In this document: piece after piece, positions 53,160 through 64,000 of the stretch
Layout of the letters: every line of letters begins with the position of its first letter
How positions within the stretch are numbered: position 1 is the first letter of the stretch
Assembly: GCF_028502605.1 (NCBI RefSeq)
Contig: NC_079237.1
Coordinates: 1,488,001 to 1,552,000 of the forward strand
Length of the DNA stretch: 64,000 bases
Source of the DNA: Trichoderma breve
Lineage: Eukaryota > Ascomycota > Sordariomycetes > Hypocreales > Hypocreaceae
Direction of reading: 5' to 3'
The notes under the pieces: model-generated
Seen by the model: the letters and a program-made list of their open reading frames with translations, nothing else
Database searches by the model: none
Told to the model about the DNA's origin: nothing
Position numbers and translations under genes: made by a program

Positions 53160-56100
53160 GTCGCTTTTTTCTCCAGATGGCGTGCATCTGCCGCTGGGAC
53201 TAGTAGCTGTAGTTGCAGCAGTACAGAGTACTCGTGTATATACAGCAAAGAACAGCTGCTCGTTGTACCAACGATTCCGATCCCGTCACGGCGTTTTTGT
53301 TTTGTTTTCCAAGGGAGAAAAGGACAAAAGGACACACTGCAAACGCCCATTTCACAGCCCTTGAGCCTCTGCCCGCGTTTCGGCGCGTTTGTCCCGCTAA
53401 TGTCGTGAAAGGCAGGCGCCTGTTTGACGCCAGGTCACATGACGCTGGGCTGTACCACAACTTCGTCTCTCCTCCCACAAAGTCAATTCGATATCGAGAT
53501 GGATCCTCTGTAGAATCATCATCATCACCATCCATTATGGCCCAGTATCTTCCTTGTATCAAATCCGCCCTCTGCTTCCCCGCTGATGAGGGCATTTGGA
53601 TCAATCATACTGTCAATCTCTCTCGCATCGCCACCGCCAAATCCAGCCCCCATCATTGCCACACAATCCGGTATAAGTCGGCCAGCGCTTCCCAAATGTT
53701 TCAGCTTCTTCTCTTGCGGGAGTGAACAGACCACCAACCATTACACCAACCATTGCCACCATCTTGTCGGAATCTCACTCAAACCGATCCCGTCAGACCA
53801 AGCCAAGTCCCCCACACCCACAGCACAGCACAGCAAACTTGCCGACGCAGGGCTATTCGCGTGGCTCTTCGTCGAATGTAATGCAGTCTGCACTGCACCC
53901 ATGATGCGCCTCGCCTGGGGATGTGCCGGTTGGATGATCCTGGCTGCATACCAGATGACTGGCCGATGTGAGGTTCATGCGCAAAACTCTCCTCGGATGC
54001 CACCCTTGGATCCATATAAGCGCGGGAGTTTTCTGGCTCCTCTTCCACCGCGATGGTTACACAACTCAACTAGACAAGCACACTAGCTGGCTTGGGTACC
54101 TGGGCCACGGTACTGTTGGTTTGCTTTCAGCCATCATCATCATCTCATTCATTTCTCCTCTCTTGGAGGACCTCTATTGCGGCTCTAGGGCAGCCGCTCT
54201 GTAAAGGAGAGTCTCCTTTTGTCTGCTTCGCTTGAATCCCCGATTAGCTCTTCCATCAGAGCACATGATCCCCAAGGAGACGTAATGCTTGTTCACTGGA
54301 CACAGCTCTGGTCAGCAGATGTAGTCTGTGCGTCCAATCCTCTGCCAAGTATATACTATACCAGATCATCCCCTGTCCTGGTTACGGCTTGTTTCATTAT
54401 CATCCGTTTGCCCTCTTTGGACCGGACTTTGGCAAGTTGATGAGTCCCTGATGAGTCTAGGGCGCCATGTCCATGCTGGGCGGCGATAGAGGTCCCGGTT
54501 CCAGAGAGACAAACGACCCTCGAAATGGCTGGCTTGGTCATTGCTTATCCCTCAACAGCCACCGTCTTTCCCATTGACCCTGCTCGCCCTTCAGCTCCGC
54601 GGGCCCGCTTCACGATACTCTCCGTACAAAGTATGTATTCAGACGAGCACGACGGCGGCGGCGGCTGTAAGACTACGCACCGTGACCGTGCACGATACGA
54701 CCAACCAACCGACCAAGCCGCCTCAGCCAATTCTCATTCTCCCAGCAACGCGGCTGTGGCAGGTTCCGTCCTACAGGGCTCCCCTACTTGGCCCTGTGCT
54801 TGTGCGCCTTTCCCTACCAGATCATGTCAGGACCACGGCACCTTACATGGCATCTTGCCTCGCCGCACTTATGCGCATCATACCTGCTTTGCAGCTGATA
54901 TCTCCCGCTGTACGGTGTACGAGTAAGCAGATCTCTCTCATGCCAGCTATTTTGTCTGCTCTGTGCGCGGCGCGGTGCAGTGCAAGGCCCTGTGCTGTGC
55001 CCTTTGTCTAGACTGCAGCCCCCTCGACTGAAAACCACGGCGACCTTTTGTGGCATAGACGGGGGCAGCGCACCAGCCTCCGGGCCGCTTTTTGCTGCAG
55101 ATCACTAGTTGGGGTCCCCCACCAGATTGTGAAGCATACGATACGATGCTCCTCGTCCTGGCATGTATGTACAAGCATGGAGCGCTGCCGATATTACTGC
55201 CTGCCTGCACCTGCTTTGTATCTCTTCGCAGGTACAAGTACGTGGCATTTGTTGATGTGGACAAGACTCCCTTCGCAATGGCGGTATAAGTATTTCGTCG
55301 CAAACACTGCGCTTGCGATCTCGGCTACGAGGCAGCTCGTTTATGTGAGATGGACCCCGAGCAAGGGTCCCGGAGGCGTATGGGTGCTCCTAGTAGCACT
55401 GCTGGCACGACAAGCAAGCACTTCCTCCCGTGCCCAGCACAGAGTACCGGTACATTGAAAAGCCATTTAATCTCTCAGCGAGGGGAGCGTGATGTGCATG
55501 GCCATTGACGTGCCGGGAAGGCCTGCAGGCTTTTTCGTGAGACTCTCGCCGCCGTTGCAAGCACCTGGAGCATCCTGTCTTTCATCGTACGAAGCCGAGA
55601 TGCGTCGTCGAACTGTATATCCTCGGCGTCGGCTCAGCGTTGCTCCTCGTGCTCCCACGGAGTCCCGGGGGTCACCTCCAGCCAATCCCGTCGTGCAGGC
55701 CACCAAGGCAAAGGGCGTTGCTGCTAATCGATGCATGGGCGAGACAGATGAGCCTCCATGCACATGTACGTCAGTAGGGACCTACATGAGTGTACATATC
55801 ACCGCAACGCTTCTTGCTTTTATGCACGAGCATAACACGCCCACCTACACAAAGACAAGACAAGACAGATACTTCGTGCTTTCATCATTCTTCTTGTACG
55901 TCCGTTAGTCTGCTCGCTCAGCAGCTTTGGACGGGGCATTGAGGGCGCAACCTTTACTACAACAAGTCAGACGGAAGTCGTGGCAGAAGTGCCCCAGTCA
56001 TTGGCTTCATGGTGCGCCTGCGGCGGGAGAGCTAATGTATCACTACGATTAGCAGTATTCGTATGCTGTACTCTGTACATCCTGACACATGCTGCCTGTG

Positions 56101-59100
56101 GGACGAGAGAGACAGAGAGAGGGTCAAGCAAGTGCTGTGCATCAACTGCCCAGATCTTGGTGAGCTTGGACCTCGCAGGCTGGCTTTCTCCTTCAACACC
56201 GTATCGTACAGGCAAGCCACGCAGCGGTGCTACGTAGACTTACCGAGTGTGTTGAAAGTAACGGTACAGGTGCGGTGGCCTTGCCCTTGCCAGCCATTTT
56301 CGTTGCTCCTATCGGCAGAGCTCCCTCCTCGCCAACGTCTCGTTCTACCTGTATGTACATATGTGATGGTGATCATGCTGTAAGGAGCATCGACGACGAG
56401 GGGGGGCGAGGGACCGGGGGCTGGTCCTGGTCACACACAACACGCAGATTGCTCTCATGGCTTTCTCTTGGCCTCCTCCTTCAGGTTCTCTCTCACTCTC
56501 TTGCCCTCTTTGCCGCCAGCCGCCGCCCTTGTTGCCCGCAATCTGCCCTGTTTCTCGTCCTACAATTGCACGGGAACATTGCTTACTCGTGTCAGTCATA
56601 TCGCATGTTTTGTTGACTGCCACATTGGTCAAGCGAAGTTTGGGATTTCTCTTTTCCTTTTTCTCCCTCGTATGTGGAAATGTTCTCGCCCGTCTCCTGT
56701 CATATCTACACGTATTGGTGGTCCCGGCAGGCCACCAACAGCTCGACCATGAGGACTTGTACCGTGACCATGGAAGGGAATTGTGCGATCTGCCCACGGA
56801 CCATCTCGTTGGCGGGCGGATCCCTTGCCTCTGAGCTGGCAAGGGCCCAACACAAGACAAGAAGGAGAAAACAAAGCGGTTGATGCGGGTTCGATAGAGA
56901 GAGAGAAACCGTGAGGAATAAGACGAATGGCCTAGCCAGCGAAGCTCTGTTCAAAGTCAAGCCGAATCGTGCACACGCCCCCAGGTCCGCACGCCCCCCC
57001 ATAGTGTGGGCTCCATGCAAAATCGGGTATGCAAGGGAGGGGGCTTTCTCTCCATCCATCAACATGCGTGCGAGCAACGCAATAAGCGGTGAGGGGAGAG
57101 AGGGCCAGGCGCTAGACAGATGGAGCCACCACAAGAAAAAGCCAGGCCACAACCACAAAGCCCCAGAGTCTCTGCGTCTCCAGTTTTGGAGGCGAGCAAG
57201 GGGGGAAGAGCCAAGTCCCCTCCTCCTCCGGAAGGGCCCTCACAGCGCAAGGAATTTCTCGCCATCATCGGACATACAATGGTCCCCCTCCCTTCCCCCA
57301 TGGGCGGCCGAGCAATATTCGGTCTGACAAGACTGCCGGGAGGTGCCCCGAAAAAAGCGTGAGCAGAGAACGAACCACGGCATGTCACGTTCTCTGCTCC
57401 GGACCAATGCTCCACTCGGTGTAGAGCAAACGGACGTCAGGATTACAGACTACATATAGCACTGACCACGTGGTTCCAAAGAGGCAAACCGCTTATAGAG
57501 ACTGTGCATGAATTGTCAGTTGAGGGAAGGGAAAAGAAGACGGAGAATTGATCACGCCAAAGATCCACCTCGCTATCTTTTCCCAATGCTTGCGGGATGT
57601 GCACGTACGAGTACTTACATCGTACCGTAAGTTGCCAATATCGGGCTGCCATACGTAAACCTAGACGGTTTTGCTACTCGCTCGTACATGTAGGACCTGA
57701 TAGACAACGCCACTGCTGCCATTTCATTAAAATGAAAATGAAAACCGACAGGCTCGGTATGTCACTAAGACTGCGGGAATTCACAGGGCGAGACAATCCA
57801 ACGGCCAGTGCTGGTTGGTTGGCTCAAAACGGTTGAAAGGCAAAGACAACAAAACGAGACTATTAGTGACCTCAGCTGAATCATGAGCAAAGTTGTACAA
57901 CCGTGTACAAGGAAGTAACAGTAAAAAAACAGGAAAGAAGGCGAAGAAGAAAGATGATGAGTAAAGGGAATACGAATTGATCTCCGTTTTCCTGTTTGGC
58001 CTTTCTCCTTCCCGTAGTGAAGATCAACGGTCCTTGCAGAACTCTCAGTGAGCTTTCTGGATTGTCAAGGTCAAAACACCATCCATCACCATCACCTTAC
58101 CTCGCCTGAGCCATCATTGTACATGATTGACGGCGGAATTTCGTCCACCAGCCACATCCTTATGTCAAGACGCGCCCTCTCGGTACTTTGTATTATTGTT
58201 TGTAGTCTGCACCTGTGGTGCATTCACCACTTGAAACAAAACGTTGGGTGTACTTGGTAGTTCGTAATAGGGTAGCAGTGGATATTGCTATCAGGCAGAC
58301 TCATGAGGGGAAGCCAAAAGAACAACCCTCGGTCTTCCATGTGAAGCGGACCGTTCTTCCACGCATGTACTTCTTACCTGTGCTCTAATGCCGAGCCGGG
58401 GGGGAGGGGGGTCTCACCAAAAATACACGCTTGTCCCATATGCTTGCAGGCAGCTGCGCACCCACCACGATGATCTGGCAATGGGGATGTGAATTTGAAT
58501 TTCCTTTGCTCAAACTCCAGGCCGTTTTCTCTTCATCGACTTGCCTCAGTCACATAGCTCTAGCAGATACTCCAGAGCAAATGGAAATGTGAATTGAGGG
58601 ACCGGCACCAGGGGGCTTCTTCCAAACGCCTGACAATGACCAGCATAAAGAGGGAACGTCAACTTCTAGATTCGGCTGAGAAAGCCACAGTGTGAGCAAA
58701 CACGAGATACGGAGCGAGAGCCCAATGGTGCAGGCAGTCACTAGCTCCGGGTCGCAGGGCTCCTGTACAGCTTCGCTTATCAATTCCATTGAGTTATTGG
58801 ATAGCTCATCCTGGAAAGCTCCAACAGACGCTGGATGTGCTGGCTCGACAAAACCGCAGTAAAATGCTTTTCCCTAGCCCGAATGCTCCCACAACAAGTC
58901 CAGCCCTGCAGAGGCGTTGACGTGCTTGGCTGGTGCTAGGGTGGGAAGCCACACAACAGCGCCGGCGACGGCGGCGGACGGTGGCCCTTCGCGGGATCTG
59001 GTGTGGTATGGCAGAGACGTGGTGTGCTCTCATTGGCCTGGCTGATATTGAGGACCCTCGCCGCCCTGGCCACTGGAGTCGCTAAAAAAAACAACAACCG

Positions 59101-62100
59101 CAAAGTAGCACCAAAGACTCATCTCGTCTCCAGTAAGCCCTGGCAGCAGAATCAGGAAACCGAGAGAGCAACGAGACAGAAATTACCCGCGGATTAGACC
59201 GTGGCCACCGGATCAATCGACCCAGCCCACGGCCAATGGCATCTCAATGGGTGGGTTGTCTTGCCTAGAAGCTGAGAAAGTAAGAAAATCTCTATCCATT
59301 CCGATCGGAAGATGTTGTGGAAATACCTCGTGCTGTTTGTTGGTGAGATGGTTGTGGGAGGCCTACCCCGGAGATGGTAGACATACCACCAACAGGATTC
59401 TCAGTGTCAGTGTCACAGGTGAAGACAAAAGTCTCCATGTCATCACGAAATCAAGCTAAGGCCAAGCTGTACCGGTGCTTGGATCAAGATTGTGTGAAAC
59501 GTTAGCAAAGAGACCTCCGGCATGGTACTGGAGTCACAGCACTATCTGCACATTCTTGCACTAGTTGGAGCTTCACCCTTCGGCCGGGCCTTGTAGCGAG
59601 TGGGTGGTGGACGATGGGAAGCGTGACATTGTGAGTTCAAACTCAAAGGCGCCCAGCGTGGGTAGGTAACCATCCCGCAAAAACGTGCATTACGGGGAGC
59701 ACCGCCCAGCTGCTCCGGAGTCGGTACCTACTTTCCTGCTGGCTGACGGAAGTACATGCTCGCATCCGGCCGCCAGAGGAGACGGGAAGGCTAATGTAGG
59801 ATCTATCAAATAAGAGCGACAACCTCCACCGAAACTGACACTGGTACACAAAGGTGGAGAGATGGAAAGAACTTCAGCCATTGTACATGGACGGTCATGT
59901 CGGATAGAGCCCATGCCAAGGGACGGACGTGCATGCCCTCTTGGTTGATTTGGTGAGTAATATTCAGATCATGGCAAGCAGAGGGTCCAAGCCAGATGCT
60001 AGACTCTCCCCTTTGCCAAGCTACCGGGTTAGCACCAGGCAGAGATCTCTTAGTCGTACGTCGTAATCCGAACCATGACGGTCGAAAAAAAAAAAAAAAA
60101 AACCGAGGGCTGGAAATGGCTGGTCTTGAAACTGCTCAGGAGGGGGACCCCATGTCTATTCCAAGACTCCACATCAACGGGTATGATTGGCTATGTGTTA
60201 GACATACATAGCCGCTGTGCATCATGCAAGTGCTGCAAAGCTAGCATGGCCACCCCTCCCCCTCTTCCTCTGGCTTGGGTTGTATCATCCTAAACAAAGC
60301 TTCAAGCTAGGAGCAAGGCTGCAGGGACTCTGCCGCCATTTCAACCTCGAATTAGGGTTGACGGAATGAGAAGCGAGGGAGCATTTGGCCTCAGCCATGG
60401 CAAGAGTTCAACGAGGATACGCCTGGTCAGCACCGTTGAATTGTCCAGGTGAGCTGGTGAAACATTGATTCGTTCATCCTTTATGACAGGGAGAGCGGTT
60501 TGATGATCCGATTGGGGAGAGCAGCATTGGTGGCGCAGAAGGCGTGACTCTCAGGCCTGAACAGCGACGCGGGCTTCGAATTTTACCGGAGCTCTTGTAT
60601 GACGGTGAAAGGACTTGTCGACACTCTGGAGCTCCAAATCGTCGAGATGCTATGCAGCGTACGACAGGCTCGCGTGGTGTGTAGAGTCGGTGTCACAGTA
60701 TTCCATGCGGAAACTTGTACTTGTATCTTGTACGAGGGCTTTCGATGAGAGAGGGGCTATGTTTTGGAAGACATAGACGTCATTGCCAGAGTTCCTGTCA
60801 TAACCTGCCAAACTACTGGATTCCAGGTGAGAGAGAACGAGTAAAGCATATAGCGCAGATCAATAGATGAACACATGCATCGCAATGGCTCTCTGCTGAT
60901 ATGGGACCCTGCTCACGGGGGGGCCAAAAGCATCAAGTGCCGTGAGTGCGCAGCTTGCACGCAAGCGCGGCTAACATACCTGCGGAACCACCCCGTACCA
61001 AGCAAATCCACTGGATTCCAGACCGAGAGATAGGATGGAAAACACGCTTGCACTCTTAGCAGCCGAGCCCCTTGGTAGGCGACTGAATCTTCTGATGACA
61101 GTCCGGCATATGCGGCGTAGCTCCCGACTTGAGACTTTGCCAACGGCAGCGAAGCAGGGCTATGAATGAGATGCTTTGGCCGGGGTTGTCGGTATGGCCT
61201 TATGCCAGATCAACCCGCGGCTCATACTGCAGCATGTCATGCATAATGAGTCTCAGGCGCGCAGCGCACATTGTGCAGTGTATCCGTAACTGGTACCTCC
61301 AAGGAGGCAGAGCAATGTGCCCACCCTTGGCGCTCATGGGACAAAGAGCCGAGCGCGAAGCAGTAAGAAGCTGCTGTCATTTGATGGCAATCTCCAAACA
61401 ATGCCAGCCCGAATAATCTTCCCCGTGCATGGGTCGTGGTTAAGCGCGTAACATGTACGAACTCGAGCTTGTTCCAATATTGTTGCCAACGGCCTCACAT
61501 CCAGCTGGGTGGCAATCCCCTGCCCCTGGTCAGGCACTAATTTTCATTGATAACTTAGAAACCATGGCATACTCAATTGATTCGTGGTACAGTTTACCAC
61601 TCCCGACCGCCGGAGCAGGCCGTTTTGATTTGGCACACGTGAAAGAAAACAGCTAACCGCCTCCACTGCGGATAACAAAGCCCTCATTGGCCTTTCCGCA
61701 GGCTGCGTGATGGTTGCTCCGAAGTAAGACAAGGAAGATCAAGATTGTAGCCAAAATTATACTAACTTCCGAGAGCGAGTTGGTCGTGTGGCTGGCCATG
61801 TGTCCTTTGTTGAAACGTGCTGGCGAGATGATACAGCCAGTGGGGAACGGCCAGCTGTCAAGCCTCCCCAGATGCAAGACACCACAACTGCTCTAGTTGG
61901 CTGGGTGTTTCTTTTTTTCTTTTGGTATCCCCGCTCCTGCAAGGTTTCTTGGTGACATACGAGAACCGGCCACGATGGAACTTCAAATTAGGGAGGATCT
62001 CTAACGCCGTCTGAGCTGGGTCTGACCCATTCTCATACTAGTCGTCTGTTTCGTCGTAAGCAGATATTCCCTTGAGCTCGACGATGTACGGAGGGAGAAG

Positions 62101-64000
62101 ACGAAAAGTCGAAGCAGGTCGAGGTAGATCAAAGAGAGCGGGAGAAAGCTTGCCAACTCATACCCCCCTCCCCCATCACCCTCCACTTCCTTCCCCCTAA
62201 GCTCAGGCCATGCTTCGATAATGGATGGCTGGTAGGAAGTACCTGTACGGCGGGAGTGACTTGAGTACAGTGCGAGTAAATTACCGGCACCATATCTTGA
62301 CCACGGCCAGGTACTTTTGGTACTTGGGGACATTAGCAATGGTAGCTTTGCGGAAGGATTTTTTTCTGGCGTCCAACGGCTCGCAAAGGAGGCATATCAG
62401 TGTTTATGAAAAAAGGGAGAGGAGAGTGGTAAGAGAGATGAGTTTCCAACTGATACCCCGGCAAACAGGTTGGTCGCAAATCCAAGCAGGCGACATGCTT
62501 AAGCCTCTTCTGCCAAAGGGGGAAAGAATTGCTCTATCCTGCAGCTGATAGAGCAGATAGTGTAGTTGATCCATGGCCCAAATTAATTGTATACACGGAG
62601 ATCCATGTGGAGTACGGATACAGAGCAGAGCAATCGTACACAACAAGAAGGATGCCTTGACTGCAGATACGGCGTGTCGGTAACTCGGCCGTGAAGCGTC
62701 CATCCTCAGCAGTGTTGGTGGCGAACATCGTCAACAGGTTTGTTTGCCGCGGCTGTGCATAACCTTTTCATGCAAGATATGTGCAAGACACTTCTCTGGC
62801 GAAGCTGTGTCAATGCATGTACGGATTCTTGCACACGCCGTGGCAAGCGTGCATCAGGCAAGATGGGAGGCGCTTTAGTCCCCGACGGAATCTTGCATTC
62901 GGTCGGCAGTACCCCACTCTCCTTCTGCAGTGGCACCACATCCTAAAGCCGGCATGTGGCGGATATCAGATCCTCGTCCACCATCTCAGGACCTGCGTGA
63001 AAATAGCCATAGTAGGTGTACTTTAAGGGTAGAATACCAAGTTTCTGTATGGCTGCGAACGGGGAGAGCGAGAACCGCAGTCGAAAGGTATCAAGTCCGC
63101 ATTTCCAAGGCCAGCCTTGCTCTCCGGGAGAGTGTAATGTAAGGGAACTCTCCGGGATCGCAATGGTTGGCAGGGAATACCTTGCAAATTTTCACTTGCG
63201 CTTGCACTTGCGCCTCTCCACATATGCCAGGTCCTCGGTGATCGCAAAACGCCCGCCTGGTTAAGTTATCCTCCGGCTGTGGGGTCGCCGGGCTGGAGGT
63301 ATAGACTATGCTCCGTAGAACGAATGGATGTTGAGGTCGGCGTTGCACCCTTTGATAAGGCGCAGAATCCAGTTGTGCTATTGTATTTGCCTTTTCCCTA
63401 GCGACGCCCTTGGGGGAAGCCAGGGGAAAGTGTCGATTGAGTTTCCTGCGCAACGAACGATGACACGCTTATAATTGTTGCTTGTCCAATTTCTCCGACG
63501 GATAGGATGGCCCGGTGGAAAATGTTGGCTTCTCGTGTTGTCTTGACTGTCCATATATACACATCGAGAGAGGGGTGTAGATGTGTAGCCGAACAGGCGC
63601 CTTAGTCAGATGAATTATATACCACATCGAGGATAACATGTGATGCCGTTGCGGATGAAGCATGGTCGATTGAGGTTATGCCGGGTATCTTGCATCTTTG
63701 AACATTCGTGCACACTTGGCACATGTAGCACAAACTTGTCTCGGTAAGCGTTGCATAGGCATATGCGGGAGCTAATGAGAGACTGTCTTGGATGGCAGCA
63801 AGTTTAGCATTGATGGACTGGCAGTGCGTGAGTGGCAGGTGTGATTAGGGCCAGCTGGTGCCATTGGCCGTAAACTAGATTGTTTCTGAGCGAATTGTCT
63901 CGCCCACGCCATGACGCGACCATAAGCCCAGGTTCAGAACAACCAATGGTTGCCAGTCGAAGGCAGTTTTGCACGCAAATAGCTGTGGGCTAGCTGGAAT
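53160..64000. other. 10.8-kb gene desert to window end
   Basis: I find no supportable gene. The first few hundred bases are the BRCT-gene promoter. The longest frames (53213-53725, 56345-56860 and 56706-57158) are GC-driven, overlap frames on the other strand and have no domain or coherent splice sites. TAC/GTAC strings recur (54909, 57604, 60714, 62236, 62612), and an 18-A tract lies near 60086-60103. The segment could be a very long promoter of a gene beyond the window, subtelomeric or heterochromatic DNA, or non-coding RNA loci. The sequence does not look strongly AT-biased, which argues against heavy RIP. Confidence 0.5.
60086..60103 (+). repeat. Homopolymer of about 18 A
   Basis: An uninterrupted A run lies within the gene-free right end. 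It is the second-longest homopolymer noted in the window and is not next to any gene I can see. Confidence 0.85.

Noticed and set aside
53213..54086. Overlapping 166-170-codon plus frames right of the BRCT gene
   Set aside because: They lie in the BRCT-gene promoter, overlap each other in different frames and show no family features.
56345..57158. Minus frames of 171 and 150 codons in the gene desert
   Set aside because: Composition-driven frames, antisense to equally long plus frames, with no domain.
1..64000. CRISPR arrays, prokaryotic operons, phage or plasmid features
   Set aside because: Introns, dispersed single genes and protein types show a fungal nuclear genome; no direct-repeat/spacer arrays were seen.

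Overview
The window is nuclear DNA of a filamentous ascomycete. Genes carry short GT-AG introns (mostly about 50-120 bp) with clear CTAAC/CTGAC branch points and lie on both strands without operons. The proteins include fungal-specific types: a KEX1 carboxypeptidase, an Aft1/AtfA-type bZIP factor and a small CCG-6-like GPI cell-wall protein. Protein style and the TAC/GTAC-rich intergenic DNA suggest Hypocreales, probably Trichoderma; the genus is an inference. I found no convincing tRNA, rRNA, CRISPR array, intact transposon or secondary-metabolite cluster.

Layout. 1-2.8 kb: no supported gene. 2.8-8.1 kb: SFM1-like ribosomal-protein methyltransferase (-), KEX1 (+), DRE2 (-). 8.1-10.7 kb: gene-poor. 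10.7-13.9 kb: ten-knuckle CCHC zinc protein (+) and a GST-like protein with an extra C-terminal domain (+). 13.9-18.6 kb: long upstream region of an AtfA-type bZIP gene (18.65-20.6 kb, +) with several CRE-type sites. 21.9-28.8 kb: kinetochore DSN1/Mis13 (+), a single-pass membrane protein (+), and the divergent pair ERV25 p24 cargo receptor (-) and U1 snRNP protein C (+). 29.8-33.0 kb: a 1049-residue disordered basic/Ser-rich protein (-) with an internal 72-bp duplication. 35.6-40.8 kb: RPA1 (-), dienelactone hydrolase (+), PIG3-like quinone oxidoreductase (-). 40.8-45.5 kb: no gene seen. 45.6-50.6 kb: small GPI cell-wall protein (+) and acyl-CoA synthetase (+). 52.2-53.2 kb: stand-alone BRCT protein (-). 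53.2-64 kb: 10.8 kb with no supportable gene.

The genes are mainly housekeeping (secretory pathway, Fe-S assembly, splicing, replication, chromosome segregation, acyl-CoA metabolism) and do not form one pathway. The most interesting signals are in gene structure and regulation: a 6-nt microexon in the U1-C gene whose skipping would stay in frame; an 18-nt microexon in SFM1; a probable GC-AG intron in DSN1; paired MluI cell-cycle boxes before RPA1 and an ACGCG cluster before DSN1; CRE sites upstream of the ATF/CREB-type gene; and several local repeats. Splice junctions were derived by hand from reading frame, splice consensus and family alignment knowledge, and no transcript data were available.
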